A DNA stretch of 62,465 bases. It comes from a virus. Under the pieces are notes generated by a model that had not been told where the DNA came from, searched no databases, and saw only the letters and a program-made list of their open reading frames with translations. The translations under genes and the position numbers were made by a program. Positions 7,492 through 14,187 of this stretch are shown piece after piece (position 1 is the stretch's first letter; each line of letters opens with the position of its first letter). The stretch spans positions 1 to 62,465 of IMG/VR virus record IMGVR_UViG_3300048057_000022. The stretch is one strand, 5' to 3'.

Positions 7492-8094
7492 ATGAGTTAC
7501 GCCGACGAAATGGAACGTATGCGGGAGAGACTGGAAGAGCCGGAAGACACGAGGCTGGAGCGGGACGCCGACGAAGAGTACGAAACCCGGCATTTCGACA
7601 AGCTCGACGAGGCAAAGATGAGTGAGCGCGAGAAGGTGGCGTGGTGGCTACACGGCTGGCGTTTCTTTAAATGCACGGACGCACAGTGGACAGACTCAGT
7701 CAGGGATTCCATGCTTAAAATGGCCGACGAACTCCTCGCGCTTCTTGGCGATGGGGAGCCGGAGCCGGTGGCGTGGGCTATCACCTACGGAGGGGACATT
7801 GTGGGATTCTCCTCTAACCACATGGCCAGAGATCAAATTGAGTTCATCGGTCCCTGGGGAACCGTTGATCTCTTCGATCGCCCACCCACAGAGAGCCGGG
7901 AGCGGGAGGCGTTGGAGGAATTGGCGAAGTGTGGAGGCATCCTCAAGTTGGCTGCTCGTATCAACGAGGGCGATCCTCCATCGTGGGCCTACGTAGCACG
8001 AGGAAGGATTGGTGTAGGTTCATCACCAACCGAGGCCGTTCTGAGGTGGAAGGACGAACGCCGCGCAATCCTGGGAGGCAAAGATGATGAGTAA
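7492..8094 (+). CDS. Small-gene-island protein with TESREREALE motif, 200 aa
   Basis: The ATG at 7492 is preceded by GAGGGAGG, a good Shine-Dalgarno site. The N-terminus is charged and coiled-coil-like (EMERMRERLEEPEDTRLER). The rest shares three landmarks in the same order with the leftward gene at 57103-57717: ADELLALL, TESREREALEE and a C-terminal ILGGKDDE. The two genes are therefore distant paralogs on opposite arms. Function unknown. Confidence 0.75.
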   Translation: MSYADEMERMRERLEEPEDTRLERDADEEYETRHFDKLDEAKMSEREKVAWWLHGWRFFKCTDAQWTDSVRDSMLKMADELLALLGDGEPEPVAWAITYGGDIVGFSSNHMARDQIEFIGPWGTVDLFDRPPTESREREALEELAKCGGILKLAARINEGDPPSWAYVARGRIGVGSSPTEAVLRWKDERRAILGGKDDE

Positions 8095-8548
8095 ACCAAT
8101 CGGCTGGACCGACCCCGCCAACATTCCGTGCCCCGCTGGCAGCAGGCCGTTCTGGCCCACGCGGGAGGAGCCGACAGACGTGCCACTTTATGCAGAGGCC
8201 CAACCCGAGAGCCAGGAGCGGGAGGCGCTGGACCCCTATGAGGGGATCAAGCAACACAACTTCGGAGACGGCTATCACTGTCTGGATTGCGGAACCACCG
8301 TTGATGATGCGCCCGACCAGTTTTGCAAACCGAAGTACCTTCCTGGGTATCCGAAGGCCACCCCAGCGGTGCGGGAGGCGTTGACGGGTGTCACCGCCTA
8401 CCAGTGTCTCAATGGTGACTTGTACATCGTGACGGACGAAAACCTTATTGGGGCCGTCCATCATTTTTATCGCCGGTTCCCAGAACACACAGAGCAATTC
8501 GGACCACTAAAGCCGTTGACCATCCTGTCCGAAGGGGGTGAGAAGTGA
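8084..8548 (+). CDS. Hypothetical protein with Zn-ribbon core, 154 aa
   Basis: Two in-frame ATGs (8084, 8087) overlap the upstream stop. ESQEREALDPYEGI near residue 45 shares the motif and the DNA of the upstream gene. HCLDCGTTVDDAPDQFC follows as a likely zinc knuckle. The protein ends with ILSEGGEK, a tail shared with the next two genes. Function unknown. Confidence 0.65.
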   Translation: MMSKPIGWTDPANIPCPAGSRPFWPTREEPTDVPLYAEAQPESQEREALDPYEGIKQHNFGDGYHCLDCGTTVDDAPDQFCKPKYLPGYPKATPAVREALTGVTAYQCLNGDLYIVTDENLIGAVHHFYRRFPEHTEQFGPLKPLTILSEGGEK

Positions 8549-8865
8549 AGACGAGTGACCTGAAGCCGTGCCCGTTTTGCGGGACGACCCCAAACATCCG
8601 CCCGTGGCATGGCGGTGGACCCATGAAGCGCCTGGTGCGGTGTCGGGACGAAAACTGCCTCGTAGTGCCGATGGTTTCCGGAACTACGCGATCCAGAGCC
8701 ATCGCCGCTTGGAACCAACGAGCCACACCCCCCACCCCCAGCCGGGAGGGGAGGGCGCAAATCTTGGACGCCCTCAACCATGTAAAAGAGTACGAAACGA
8801 GGTATGACTTGGCGGCATCCATCCGCGCCATCCTGTCCGAAGGAGGTGAGAACGATGGCCCTTAG
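8545..8865 (+). CDS. Lar-like restriction alleviation family protein, 106 aa
   Basis: GTG start at 8545 overlapping the upstream stop, preceded by GGGGGTGAGAA. LKPCPFCGTTP, a second Cys pair (CRDENC) and the closing AIAAWNQR match the Lar family zinc ribbon. Lar from the Rac prophage modulates type I restriction; most phage members are untested. After residue ~60 there is an unrelated tail ending AILSEGGENDGP, shared with its neighbours. Family call is good; an anti-restriction role is inference. Confidence 0.8.
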   Translation: MKTSDLKPCPFCGTTPNIRPWHGGGPMKRLVRCRDENCLVVPMVSGTTRSRAIAAWNQRATPPTPSREGRAQILDALNHVKEYETRYDLAASIRAILSEGGENDGP

Positions 8866-9052
8866 CGCAAAATGGCTTGAGCCTACCAACTGGATCGAGG
8901 TCCCATTCAATCTACGACCCGATTTTGTGGCCTATGTGCAAGTCCCCAAAGACCTCACCAGGGCCGAGGCCGAACGGCTGTCTGAGATGGTCCTGGCCTT
9001 GGGGCTTCCCAACGCCATCCTGTCCGAAGGGGGTGAGAAGAATGGGAACTAA
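8855..9052 (+). CDS. Small hypothetical protein, 65 aa
   Basis: The ATG at 8855 follows GAAGGAGGTGAGAACG, a near-perfect Shine-Dalgarno site. Central helix LTRAEAERLSEMVLALG; the C-terminus AILSEGGEKNGN is the shared junction tail. Function unknown. Confidence 0.7.
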   Translation: MALSAKWLEPTNWIEVPFNLRPDFVAYVQVPKDLTRAEAERLSEMVLALGLPNAILSEGGEKNGN

Positions 9053-9371
9053 CTATTACCACCACATTGATGTCTGCGAGTGTTGTGGGCGAGCGGGTGA
9101 GGTGGTGCATGTCGGCAAGTCCTCTGCTGGCTGGACCTTCACGTTCCAGGGGACCGAAGAGATCAGGTCGTACCAAGATTGGCTGGATGCAATGGAGGCT
9201 GACCCCGCCAGTAAGATCCTAGATGAATACGGGAGGGAGATCTCACTGGAAGACTTCAAGGCAATCGTCGAATTAAAGCGGGACGAGAACCGCAACCATG
9301 CGAGGGACTACCCAGACGGCTCGTGGCTTGATCCTGATGGACACTCGTTTTCTGGGCATGATTTTTCATGA
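9042..9371 (+). CDS. Conserved MGTNYY-family phage protein, 109 aa
   Basis: Begins MGTNYYHHIDVCECCGRAG and continues HVGKSSAGWTFTFQG, a pattern common in phage small-gene regions with no assigned function. The CECC pair and nearby His may bind zinc. The ATG overlaps the upstream stop; the stop overlaps a short downstream frame. Confidence 0.8.
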   Translation: MGTNYYHHIDVCECCGRAGEVVHVGKSSAGWTFTFQGTEEIRSYQDWLDAMEADPASKILDEYGREISLEDFKAIVELKRDENRNHARDYPDGSWLDPDGHSFSGHDFS

Positions 9372-9436
9372 AGCACCTATCCGAAGGCGGTGATGCGATG
9401 ACCCCCGGCCTGCTGGAGGCCAGAGATGCCTCATGA
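9368..9436 (+). CDS. Remnant-like 22-aa ORF carrying the SEGG tail
   Basis: The ATG overlaps the stop of the previous gene (ATGA). It reads MKHLSEGGDAMTPGLLEARD and then AS, so its start repeats the junction tail LSEGG of the neighbours. It may be the residue of a deleted gene rather than a functional peptide. Confidence 0.35.
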   Translation: MKHLSEGGDAMTPGLLEARDAS

Positions 9437-9542
9437 TGCCATCCTCCTGGTGGGGTTCACAGCTCTGATCTGGGGGGCCACCATCATCATGAGCTGGTGG
9501 TGCTCAGAGCACCTGAGAGACAATGAGGTAGACGATGATTAG
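9426..9542 (+). CDS. 38-aa membrane microprotein
   Basis: Not found by length-filtered gene calling. It has a single hydrophobic helix (AILLVGFTALIWGATIIM) followed by WWCSEHLRDNEVDDD, giving an N-out or N-in anchor with an acidic tail. It overlaps the upstream and downstream short frames. Role unknown; small membrane proteins of phage early regions can act in superinfection control or membrane takeover, but nothing here shows it. Confidence 0.55.
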   Translation: MPHDAILLVGFTALIWGATIIMSWWCSEHLRDNEVDDD

Positions 9543-9583
9543 TGACGAGACGGGTGCTTGGGAATGGTTGAGGGAGGTGCGAG

Positions 9584-9778
9584 ATGAATGCGCCATCTAA
9601 CGCTAAACGTAAGGCAACGCACAAAGTCCGTCCGGGCGGGCTGATGAGGTGCTGTAACCCGCAAACCATCCAAGATCGTATCGACGAGGACCGGCCACCC
9701 GAGGAAGGTGAGGTTCTGACGTGCTCGATCTGTGATGGCAAGATTATCTTTCGTGTGCTGGTGCTTGGGAATGGTTAA
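9584..9778 (+). CDS. Small Cys-rich protein, 64 aa
   Basis: CC near residue 23 and CSIC near residue 47 give a likely zinc ribbon; the N-terminus is basic. The start lies in a junction repeat with strong Shine-Dalgarno (AGGGAGGTGCGAG). Function unknown. Confidence 0.65.
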   Translation: MNAPSNAKRKATHKVRPGGLMRCCNPQTIQDRIDEDRPPEEGEVLTCSICDGKIIFRVLVLGNG

Positions 9779-9790
9779 GTGAGGTGCGAG

Positions 9791-10015
9791 ATGAAAGCTG
9801 AAGAGATGTTGGAGCGGATGGCGAGTAAGGCACTTGGGTATTATCACAGTCCCTACCCTGGAGGTGTCCCGACAGAAAACACCTTCAAGCCCAACCAACA
9901 CGGACTTAAAACCATCCAAGCCGCCCTACGGGAGTTGGTGGACAAGACGGTGGCTGACTATACGCCGGAAGATTTGGCCGCACTGTTGGTAGAGATCACG
10001 GAGCTAGAGCTATGA
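9791..10015 (+). CDS. Small hypothetical protein, 74 aa
   Basis: ATG at 9791 directly after GAGGTGCGAG; a longer GTG start at 9779 would lie inside the repeat and is less likely. Mostly helical (AEEMLERMASKALGYY), with C-terminal YTPEDLAALLVEITELEL. No family recognised. Confidence 0.65.
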   Translation: MKAEEMLERMASKALGYYHSPYPGGVPTENTFKPNQHGLKTIQAALRELVDKTVADYTPEDLAALLVEITELEL

Positions 10016-10027
10016 GGGAGGTGCGAG

Positions 10028-10291
10028 ATGGGTAGTGCAATTTGCGGAGCGTACCTGCTCCAGGCTGATCTTCGGACCACGTTCTGTCCGACCTGCAAGA
10101 AGGACACCCTCAAACTCTGTCAATACTTCGAGTGGTACGGCCCAAGCGTGGTTTGCCTGGAGTGCGGCGAGCGGTGGGAAGGCGGCGAGCGGTTACCTCG
10201 ACCGTTCGCCCCAAAGTGGAGAGAGAAAAGTGTCGAGCGAGCCAGGAATAGAATGGCCGCACTCGACCTTAACGAGAAAGGAGAAGGCTAA
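10028..10291 (+). CDS. Zinc-ribbon protein, 87 aa
   Basis: CPTCKK near residue 20 and CLECGERW near residue 43 form a classical two-knuckle zinc ribbon. The C-terminus is basic and helical (REKSVERARNRMAALD). It could bind nucleic acid; no target is apparent. The stop abuts the next ATG. Confidence 0.7.
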   Translation: MGSAICGAYLLQADLRTTFCPTCKKDTLKLCQYFEWYGPSVVCLECGERWEGGERLPRPFAPKWREKSVERARNRMAALDLNEKGEG

Positions 10292-10347
10292 TGGTGAAAG
10301 TGCTTTTGATTCTTAGTATTGTCGCTCTGTTCGGGGCAGCAGAGTAA
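10291..10347 (+). CDS. 18-aa hydrophobic microprotein
   Basis: MVKVLLILSIVALFGAAE preceded by AAGGAGAAGG, a strong Shine-Dalgarno site. The stop TAA overlaps the next ATG (TAATG). It could be a tiny membrane peptide or a translational leader coupling the next gene. Confidence 0.45.
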   Translation: MVKVLLILSIVALFGAAE

Positions 10348-10688
10348 TGCCGGAGAGAGTGTTCGTGCTGGACATGCGTGGGGACTTGCCGGACGCGGGC
10401 GACCCTAGAGTTGCGATGGTGGATGAAATCAAGGACGCCATCCTAAACACCACCGACAGGGTGGTGGTCTACCCCGTGAGCGACGCCCTGGACGAGGAGA
10501 ACGCGGAAGACTTCAGGCTGCTCCTCGTCGCTATCGTGGGTGGCGTCAACCTTATCAAGCTCCTCTGCTTCTATCACGGGGTAGGGAGCCTGAGTGCGGA
10601 GGACTCCAAGAGGACCAAGAACGCCCTGTGCTTCCTGAACCAGAGGAACGTCGAGATCAGAAAGGCGGAGCCGTGGATGTTGGCCTAG
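10347..10688 (+). CDS. Hypothetical protein, 113 aa
   Basis: Alpha/beta layout: RVFVLDMRG strand, a long acidic middle and the hydrophobic LLLVAIVGGVNLIKLLCFY. It may be a small nucleotide-binding-like fold, but no P-loop is visible. The ATG overlaps the microprotein stop. Function unknown. Confidence 0.6.
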   Translation: MPERVFVLDMRGDLPDAGDPRVAMVDEIKDAILNTTDRVVVYPVSDALDEENAEDFRLLLVAIVGGVNLIKLLCFYHGVGSLSAEDSKRTKNALCFLNQRNVEIRKAEPWMLA

Positions 10689-10951
10689 TAGTCGCGCTCG
10701 TTTCCGGCATCGTGGCGCCCCTATTATTCTGGGGATGGCTACGATACCATCGAAGGGATGATCCGTCCGTGCCGCTGGGGTGGACCGGACACGTTGTGAT
10801 TCTCAAGAACGGCAAGGGAAGCGGGGAGCGTCATGAGATCGTCGATCACCGGGGCGGCACCATCACCGTTGATGGGGTGTTCGTGGAAAGGGCTGAACCA
10901 AGCTCAACCTTCACCGGCGAGATCAGGGAGCCAAGTGGCGATCACGATTAG
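10673..10951 (+). CDS. Membrane-anchored small protein, 92 aa
   Basis: GTG at 10673 chosen because the upstream codons are antisense-like and GGCGGAG lies 5 bases before it. N-terminal helix GLVVALVSGIVAPLLFWGW is a signal anchor, followed by a soluble beta-rich tail. It overlaps both neighbours. Confidence 0.6.
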   Translation: MDVGLVVALVSGIVAPLLFWGWLRYHRRDDPSVPLGWTGHVVILKNGKGSGERHEIVDHRGGTITVDGVFVERAEPSSTFTGEIREPSGDHD

Positions 10952-11150
10952 TACAAAGCGGTGGGAGGAGGCGCACGGGAAGGCGCCCAGGGGGAGGCAT
11001 TTCTGGGAGTTCTCGGTGTCGCACCCGACCAAGGGGGTCGTCCTGTACTCAACGGACGGAGAATTCGCCAGCGCTAGGGACCGGGCGCTAGTAGCGTTCC
11101 GTAGAACCCTGGGGGCACGCGCCAAGCTGGAAGGGGAGTTGCGGCTATAG
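10935..11150 (+). CDS. Small hypothetical protein, 71 aa
   Basis: GTG start at 10935 with CAGGGAG upstream, overlapping the previous gene by 17 bases. Sequence features: KRWEEAHGKAPRGRHFWEFS, then a Ser/Arg helix at the end. It resembles small beta-sheet nucleic-acid-binding folds only in general composition. Unknown. Confidence 0.6.
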   Translation: MAITISTKRWEEAHGKAPRGRHFWEFSVSHPTKGVVLYSTDGEFASARDRALVAFRRTLGARAKLEGELRL

Positions 11151-11356
11151 AGAATCACGAATTCGAATGCCCCTGGTCCGAAGGCAAGACCGTAATCCTT
11201 GTGGCCGACGCATCGAAGGGCCGCGACGCCAGCCTCGAAGTCGTCATCCAGAAGGTCAGGGGCGACAAAGTGCTAGTAGAGGTGCTCGTTTGGGGCCTTG
11301 CGGCCCGCAAGAGGTGGGTCCGTTTCACTGAACTAAGAGAGGTAGGTTGGCAATGA
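11147..11356 (+). CDS. 69-aa protein with apparent ATA start
   Basis: The frame is open from 11105 to the TGA at 11354-11356 but contains no ATG, GTG or TTG before position 11201. A strong GGGGAG (11133-11138) stands nine bases before an ATA codon at 11147 that overlaps the upstream stop, the usual geometry of this operon. The product would read IENHEFECPWSEGKTVILVA onward, beta-rich and basic at the end. Codon use is as in its neighbours. A GTG at 11201 would give 51 residues without a ribosome site. ATA initiation is rare but documented in bacteria. Confidence 0.6.
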   Translation: MENHEFECPWSEGKTVILVADASKGRDASLEVVIQKVRGDKVLVEVLVWGLAARKRWVRFTELREVGWQ

Positions 11357-11469
11357 TTTCAGAACTAGACACACTGTCCCTCGTCGTTGGGTTCCTCGCC
11401 GGGATAGCCACGCCGTTCGTGATCGTGATCGTCGTCATGGGGCTGAATAAGTGGCTACAAAGTGAATAA
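11353..11469 (+). CDS. 38-aa membrane microprotein
   Basis: ATG overlaps the upstream TGA (ATGA); GAGAGGTAGG lies upstream. One long helix, VVGFLAGIATPFVIVIVVMG, ends with NKWLQSE. It is followed by another membrane protein gene with an 8-base overlap, so the pair may work together in the host membrane. Confidence 0.6.
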   Translation: MISELDTLSLVVGFLAGIATPFVIVIVVMGLNKWLQSE

Positions 11470-11725
11470 GCGCGACGTCATCTACTATCTCTACTATCTG
11501 GCCGTGGGCTGGATCATAACGGTGGTCATTACGGTGGGGGCCACCAAAAGACCCGAGGCATGTCGAAGGCGCGGGGTCGAGGCCCTAGGGGCCACGCTTG
11601 AGGTCGCCGTACAGCAAACGACCATCGACTCCCTACAAGCGTTGCTGCACGTCCAGGAAGTGGACATGGAAGGTCTACGAACTCTGTGCTACATCAAAAC
11701 CCCAGCCAAGGGGGAAGGGGGGTAG
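11462..11725 (+). CDS. Single-pass membrane protein, 87 aa
   Basis: GTG start overlapping the upstream gene by 8 bases. The helix YYLYYLAVGWIITVVITVGA spans residues ~8-27; the rest (VEALGATLEVAVQQTTIDSL) is a likely coiled helix outside or inside the membrane. The topology resembles small lysis-accessory or spanin-like proteins, but the lysis genes are elsewhere and it lies in the early operon. Unknown. Confidence 0.6.
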   Translation: MNKRDVIYYLYYLAVGWIITVVITVGATKRPEACRRRGVEALGATLEVAVQQTTIDSLQALLHVQEVDMEGLRTLCYIKTPAKGEGG

Positions 11726-11729
11726 GACC

Positions 11730-12008
11730 ATGCAGGTGGAATTAGGGGACAAGGTCTTCATGGGGGAACAAAGGACGGCGTTCCGGGTGGCGAAGCACGG
11801 CAAGGTCAGGGGAGAGAGGGCGGTCGGTCTGTGCTCCAGCGGCGACGCTGCCAAACTCAACCAATGGATGCGTGACCGCAGGCTCGATGCCGTAGGTGAC
11901 GTTGACGAGTACGTCCCCATCAAGTGCTGGGTCCAGATAGCTGACCTAGTACGAGACAAGCGTAGACGCGGTTGGCGCGAACGCTGGCAGCAAACAACAC
12001 TTTTTTAG
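11730..12008 (+). CDS. Hypothetical protein, 92 aa
   Basis: ATG at 11730, four bases after the upstream stop, with AAGGGGGG upstream. Beta-rich first half (LGDKVFMGEQRTAFRVAKHG), very basic C-terminus (VRDKRRRGWRERW). A nucleic-acid-binding role is possible from charge only. Confidence 0.6.
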   Translation: MQVELGDKVFMGEQRTAFRVAKHGKVRGERAVGLCSSGDAAKLNQWMRDRRLDAVGDVDEYVPIKCWVQIADLVRDKRRRGWRERWQQTTLF

Positions 12009-12022
12009 GGGGAAAACCGAAC

Positions 12023-12250
12023 ATGGATGTAAAACTGAACCCCGTGCGGTGCGGTCAGTGCGATGGTACTGGGCGGACCCCCACCCTTGAGCCCTGCGAA
12101 CGCTGCAACGGCATCGGCCACACCTACGAGATGAAGGTGGACGCAGTGAATCTCCTGAAGCTCGTCACCCCTACGGTCAAGGGTACGGCGACCTCCAGGC
12201 CACCGATAAACCACAGAGAGGACAAAGATGAAGCTGACGAAGAAAAATAA
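12023..12250 (+). CDS. DnaJ-type zinc-finger mini protein, 75 aa
   Basis: Two CxxCxGxG motifs, CGQCDGTGRT and CERCNGIGHT, as in the cysteine-rich domain of DnaJ, without a J domain. Phages often carry such minimal CxxCxGxG proteins; they may bind unfolded or host proteins, but the role is unproven. The gene end overlaps the next start by 23 bases. Confidence 0.75.
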   Translation: MDVKLNPVRCGQCDGTGRTPTLEPCERCNGIGHTYEMKVDAVNLLKLVTPTVKGTATSRPPINHREDKDEADEEK

Positions 12251-12428
12251 GGAACACATCGACAGCCTAGGCTACGAGTCCCTGTTGCGCCACAGCCGCT
12301 TTGCACCTGTGGGTGACCACTGGTTCCAGGGCGAGACGGGGGACTATTGGCTGAAGAGGATGGGCGAACTGAAGGACCAGGACCCTGCCGGTGCTGTTGC
12401 GGCCTCGAAGAATATAGGCTTCGACTGA
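12228..12428 (+). CDS. Conserved small phage protein, 66 aa
   Basis: The pattern HIDSLGYESLLRHSRFAPVG, then FQGETGDYW and AVAASKNIGFD, is one I recall from many phages without assigned function. AAGATG context with GGACAAAG upstream. The stop overlaps the ATG of the first sulfotransferase-like gene (TGATG). Confidence 0.75.
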   Translation: MKLTKKNKEHIDSLGYESLLRHSRFAPVGDHWFQGETGDYWLKRMGELKDQDPAGAVAASKNIGFD

Positions 12429-13030
12429 TGCTGATTCACCCGGAGAAAAAGCTGGTATTCGGCCTTCATGCGAAAGCGGCGGCGAGATGGCTGGAGCGAG
12501 TCTTCATACGAAGGGGGTTCAAGATCGTGGGCTCCCTCCACGAAGGGCCCATGAACCTGACCACGGTCCTGAAGGTGCCGCCCGAGAAGGTGTGGTGGGA
12601 GGCTGACCCCAGCGAATGGGACTACGCCTATGTGGTACGGAACCACGGTGATGCTCTGTTGTCCTGGTGGACCACGTTCAGGGGGGCGGTGCCGGAGGCG
12701 GACCAGGAAAAGGTGTGCCCCGTGTTCCTACGGGAGTGGCCTCGCCAGTACGCCAGACTCTTCCCGTGTTCCCGCCGCCTGTGGAGGTTCGTCTGGGAGA
12801 TGCCGCAAGCCAGCATCCTCCGCTTCGAGGCGCTGGGCCAGGACGTACACCGCTACCTAGAAGCCTACGACCTGGGGCTCTTGGAACCGTGGGAGATGGA
12901 GAGGGACCACAAGCACGTCACCGTAGGCAAGCCGGTGGGCGACTGGCGGCAGCACTACCACCCGGAGGCCGTAGAATATCTGAAGGAAGTCTATCACGTC
13001 GAGGCGTACCGGCTGGGATACAGGTTTTAG
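12428..13030 (+). CDS. Sulfotransferase-like P-loop protein A, 200 aa
   Basis: The N-terminal strand and loop KLVFGLHAKAAARWLERVF (residues 8-26) fit the 5'-phosphosulfate-binding region, and YAYVVRNHGDALLSWW (66-81) fits the 3'-phosphate motif with R71 and S79. The C-terminal part EMERDHKHVTVGKP and the Tyr/His-rich helix also occur in the gene at 13280, so the two are paralogs. Sulfotransferases move sulfate from PAPS to a sugar, lipid or protein. The loop here is AKAAARW instead of a classical KxGTT, so binding may be weakened. The substrate is unknown; cell-surface glycans are a guess. Confidence 0.65.
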   Translation: MLIHPEKKLVFGLHAKAAARWLERVFIRRGFKIVGSLHEGPMNLTTVLKVPPEKVWWEADPSEWDYAYVVRNHGDALLSWWTTFRGAVPEADQEKVCPVFLREWPRQYARLFPCSRRLWRFVWEMPQASILRFEALGQDVHRYLEAYDLGLLEPWEMERDHKHVTVGKPVGDWRQHYHPEAVEYLKEVYHVEAYRLGYRF

Positions 13031-13043
13031 GTGGAGGGCCCAG

Positions 13044-13283
13044 GTGAGCCAAAAAACGAAAATGCGTCGCCCTTCCACGAGTAAGCGTGTGCTGCGTGCC
13101 CTCGAACTCGGACTCGACGCCGTGAATATAGAGGAACTGGACCAATACCAAAAAGAGGAGCACAAGCGGGCCTCGGCGTGGATCGCGAACATCCGTGAGT
13201 ACAACCGATTCAGGACCAAGCTAAGGGCCAAGTGGCACCTACTGAAAATCCGGGCGGAGAGAAAAGAGAAGCGAGGCAAATGA
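13044..13283 (+). CDS. Basic helical protein, 79 aa
   Basis: GTG start, 13 bases after the upstream stop, with GGAGGGCCCAG before it. Very rich in Lys/Arg with helices LRALELGLDAVNIEELDQY and a C-terminal RAERKEKRGK. It lies between the two sulfotransferase paralogs. A nucleic-acid-binding or scaffold role is only suggested by charge. Confidence 0.6.
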   Translation: MSQKTKMRRPSTSKRVLRALELGLDAVNIEELDQYQKEEHKRASAWIANIREYNRFRTKLRAKWHLLKIRAERKEKRGK

Positions 13284-13885
13284 ACGTTCACTTCGAGAAG
13301 AAGATCGTATTCATGCACCATCAGTGCGTGGGGTCCACGGCCACCGTGCCCCCCCTGAAGGCTCGTGGGTTCGAGAACCTGGGCGGTCACCACGATGGGC
13401 CGTGGTCTTTGCGGCCCCACCGGGACCAGAACTACTACGGTTGGTGGAAGTCGGACCCGAGGAAGTACACCTATTGCTGCACCGTTCGGAACCCCTTCTC
13501 GGTCATCCTCTCCCATTGGTGGCAGTACGGCGAACCGGACGGGGGCAGGGGTCCGGTGACGGTCGAGTTCCTGGAAGATTTCCTGGTTCGTGGAATCAAG
13601 TATTTCCCGAACCGGGGGAAGCTGTTCAGGTTCGCATGGGAGGGGACGCCTGGTCCGCTCCTGGTCCTCCACGCCGAGGACTTACAGTCGCACCTCAACC
13701 TCCTATTCGACGAGTTCGGCCTCCCCCTGCTCCAGGCCAACGAGATGGAGCGCAAAAACGTGACACCAGGCAAGCCCGCCGTGAACCTGGGGGGCCACTT
13801 CACCGAGGAGGCCCTCGCCTGGATTGAGAAGTACCACGCCGAGGAGCTAAAGCGCTTCGTCTACAGCCTGGAGGACCTGCCATAA
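13280..13885 (+). CDS. Sulfotransferase-like P-loop protein B, 201 aa
   Basis: KKIVFMHHQCVGSTATVPPL (residues 7-26) contains a CxGST core expected of a PAPS-binding P-loop. YTYCCTVRNPFSVILSHWW (63-81) has the R70...S78 pair of the 3'-phosphate site. LVLHAEDLQSHLNLLFDEFG and a C-terminal EAL-helix ending EELKRFVYSL complete the fold pattern. It shares EMER...VTPGKP and the RN-x(6)-LS-HWW block with the gene at 12428. It overlaps both neighbours by 1-4 bases. Substrate unknown. Confidence 0.7.
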   Translation: MNVHFEKKIVFMHHQCVGSTATVPPLKARGFENLGGHHDGPWSLRPHRDQNYYGWWKSDPRKYTYCCTVRNPFSVILSHWWQYGEPDGGRGPVTVEFLEDFLVRGIKYFPNRGKLFRFAWEGTPGPLLVLHAEDLQSHLNLLFDEFGLPLLQANEMERKNVTPGKPAVNLGGHFTEEALAWIEKYHAEELKRFVYSLEDLP

Positions 13886-14187
13886 TGGGGACCAAGAGCA
13901 GGCGTAGGAAGATGCTGAGGCTCCAGGAGAAGATGCGAAAGGAAGAGGCCAGGCGAAAGGTATCGAACCGCCGCCTAGCCCCTGACCACATTCAACGGCT
14001 GAAGGCCCTCAAGATGGAGGGCGAGGCCACGTTTGTTCACCCGAGCACGATGCCCAAGGACTCGCCGAACTACCGGCGCTGGGCTGAGGAAAACTGCTCA
14101 TGTCCATGCCACAACTGCGCCAGCGCGGGGGAGGAAGACTTCCTTGACCCCGGCTGTCCGGTCCACAACGAGGAGGAACGAGAATGA
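13885..14187 (+). CDS. Hypothetical protein, basic N-terminus and CxCxxC motif, 100 aa
   Basis: MGTKSRRRKMLRLQEKMRKE forms a highly basic helix. The middle is neutral, and the end holds CSCPCHNCASAG and CPVH, likely a zinc site. ATG overlaps the upstream stop by one base. Function unknown. Confidence 0.65.
   Translation: MGTKSRRRKMLRLQEKMRKEEARRKVSNRRLAPDHIQRLKALKMEGEATFVHPSTMPKDSPNYRRWAEENCSCPCHNCASAGEEDFLDPGCPVHNEEERE

Larger units (their letters stand above)
8521..9403 (+). repeat. Four gene-junction repeats, ATCCTGTCCGAAGGNGGTGA type
   Basis: Near-identical blocks end each gene and supply the Shine-Dalgarno site of the next: about 8521-8547, 8829-8857, 9013-9044, and a shorter form at 9376-9403. 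In protein they encode the shared C-terminal tail (A)ILSEGGE. They are dispersed direct repeats, so recombination between them would add or remove a whole small gene. Confidence 0.85.
9553..10030 (+). repeat. Three junction repeats ending GGGAGGTGCGAGATG
   Basis: Copies lie at 9553-9586 and 9760-9793 (sharing GGTGCTTGGGAATGGTT plus GAGGTGCGAGATG) and at 10013-10030 (TGAGGGAGGTGCGAGATG). Each supplies Shine-Dalgarno and start codon. In the second copy the repeat also encodes the tail VLGNG-stop; the first copy retains RVLGNG-stop in one frame without an open gene before it, as if a gene had been lost there. Confidence 0.85.
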
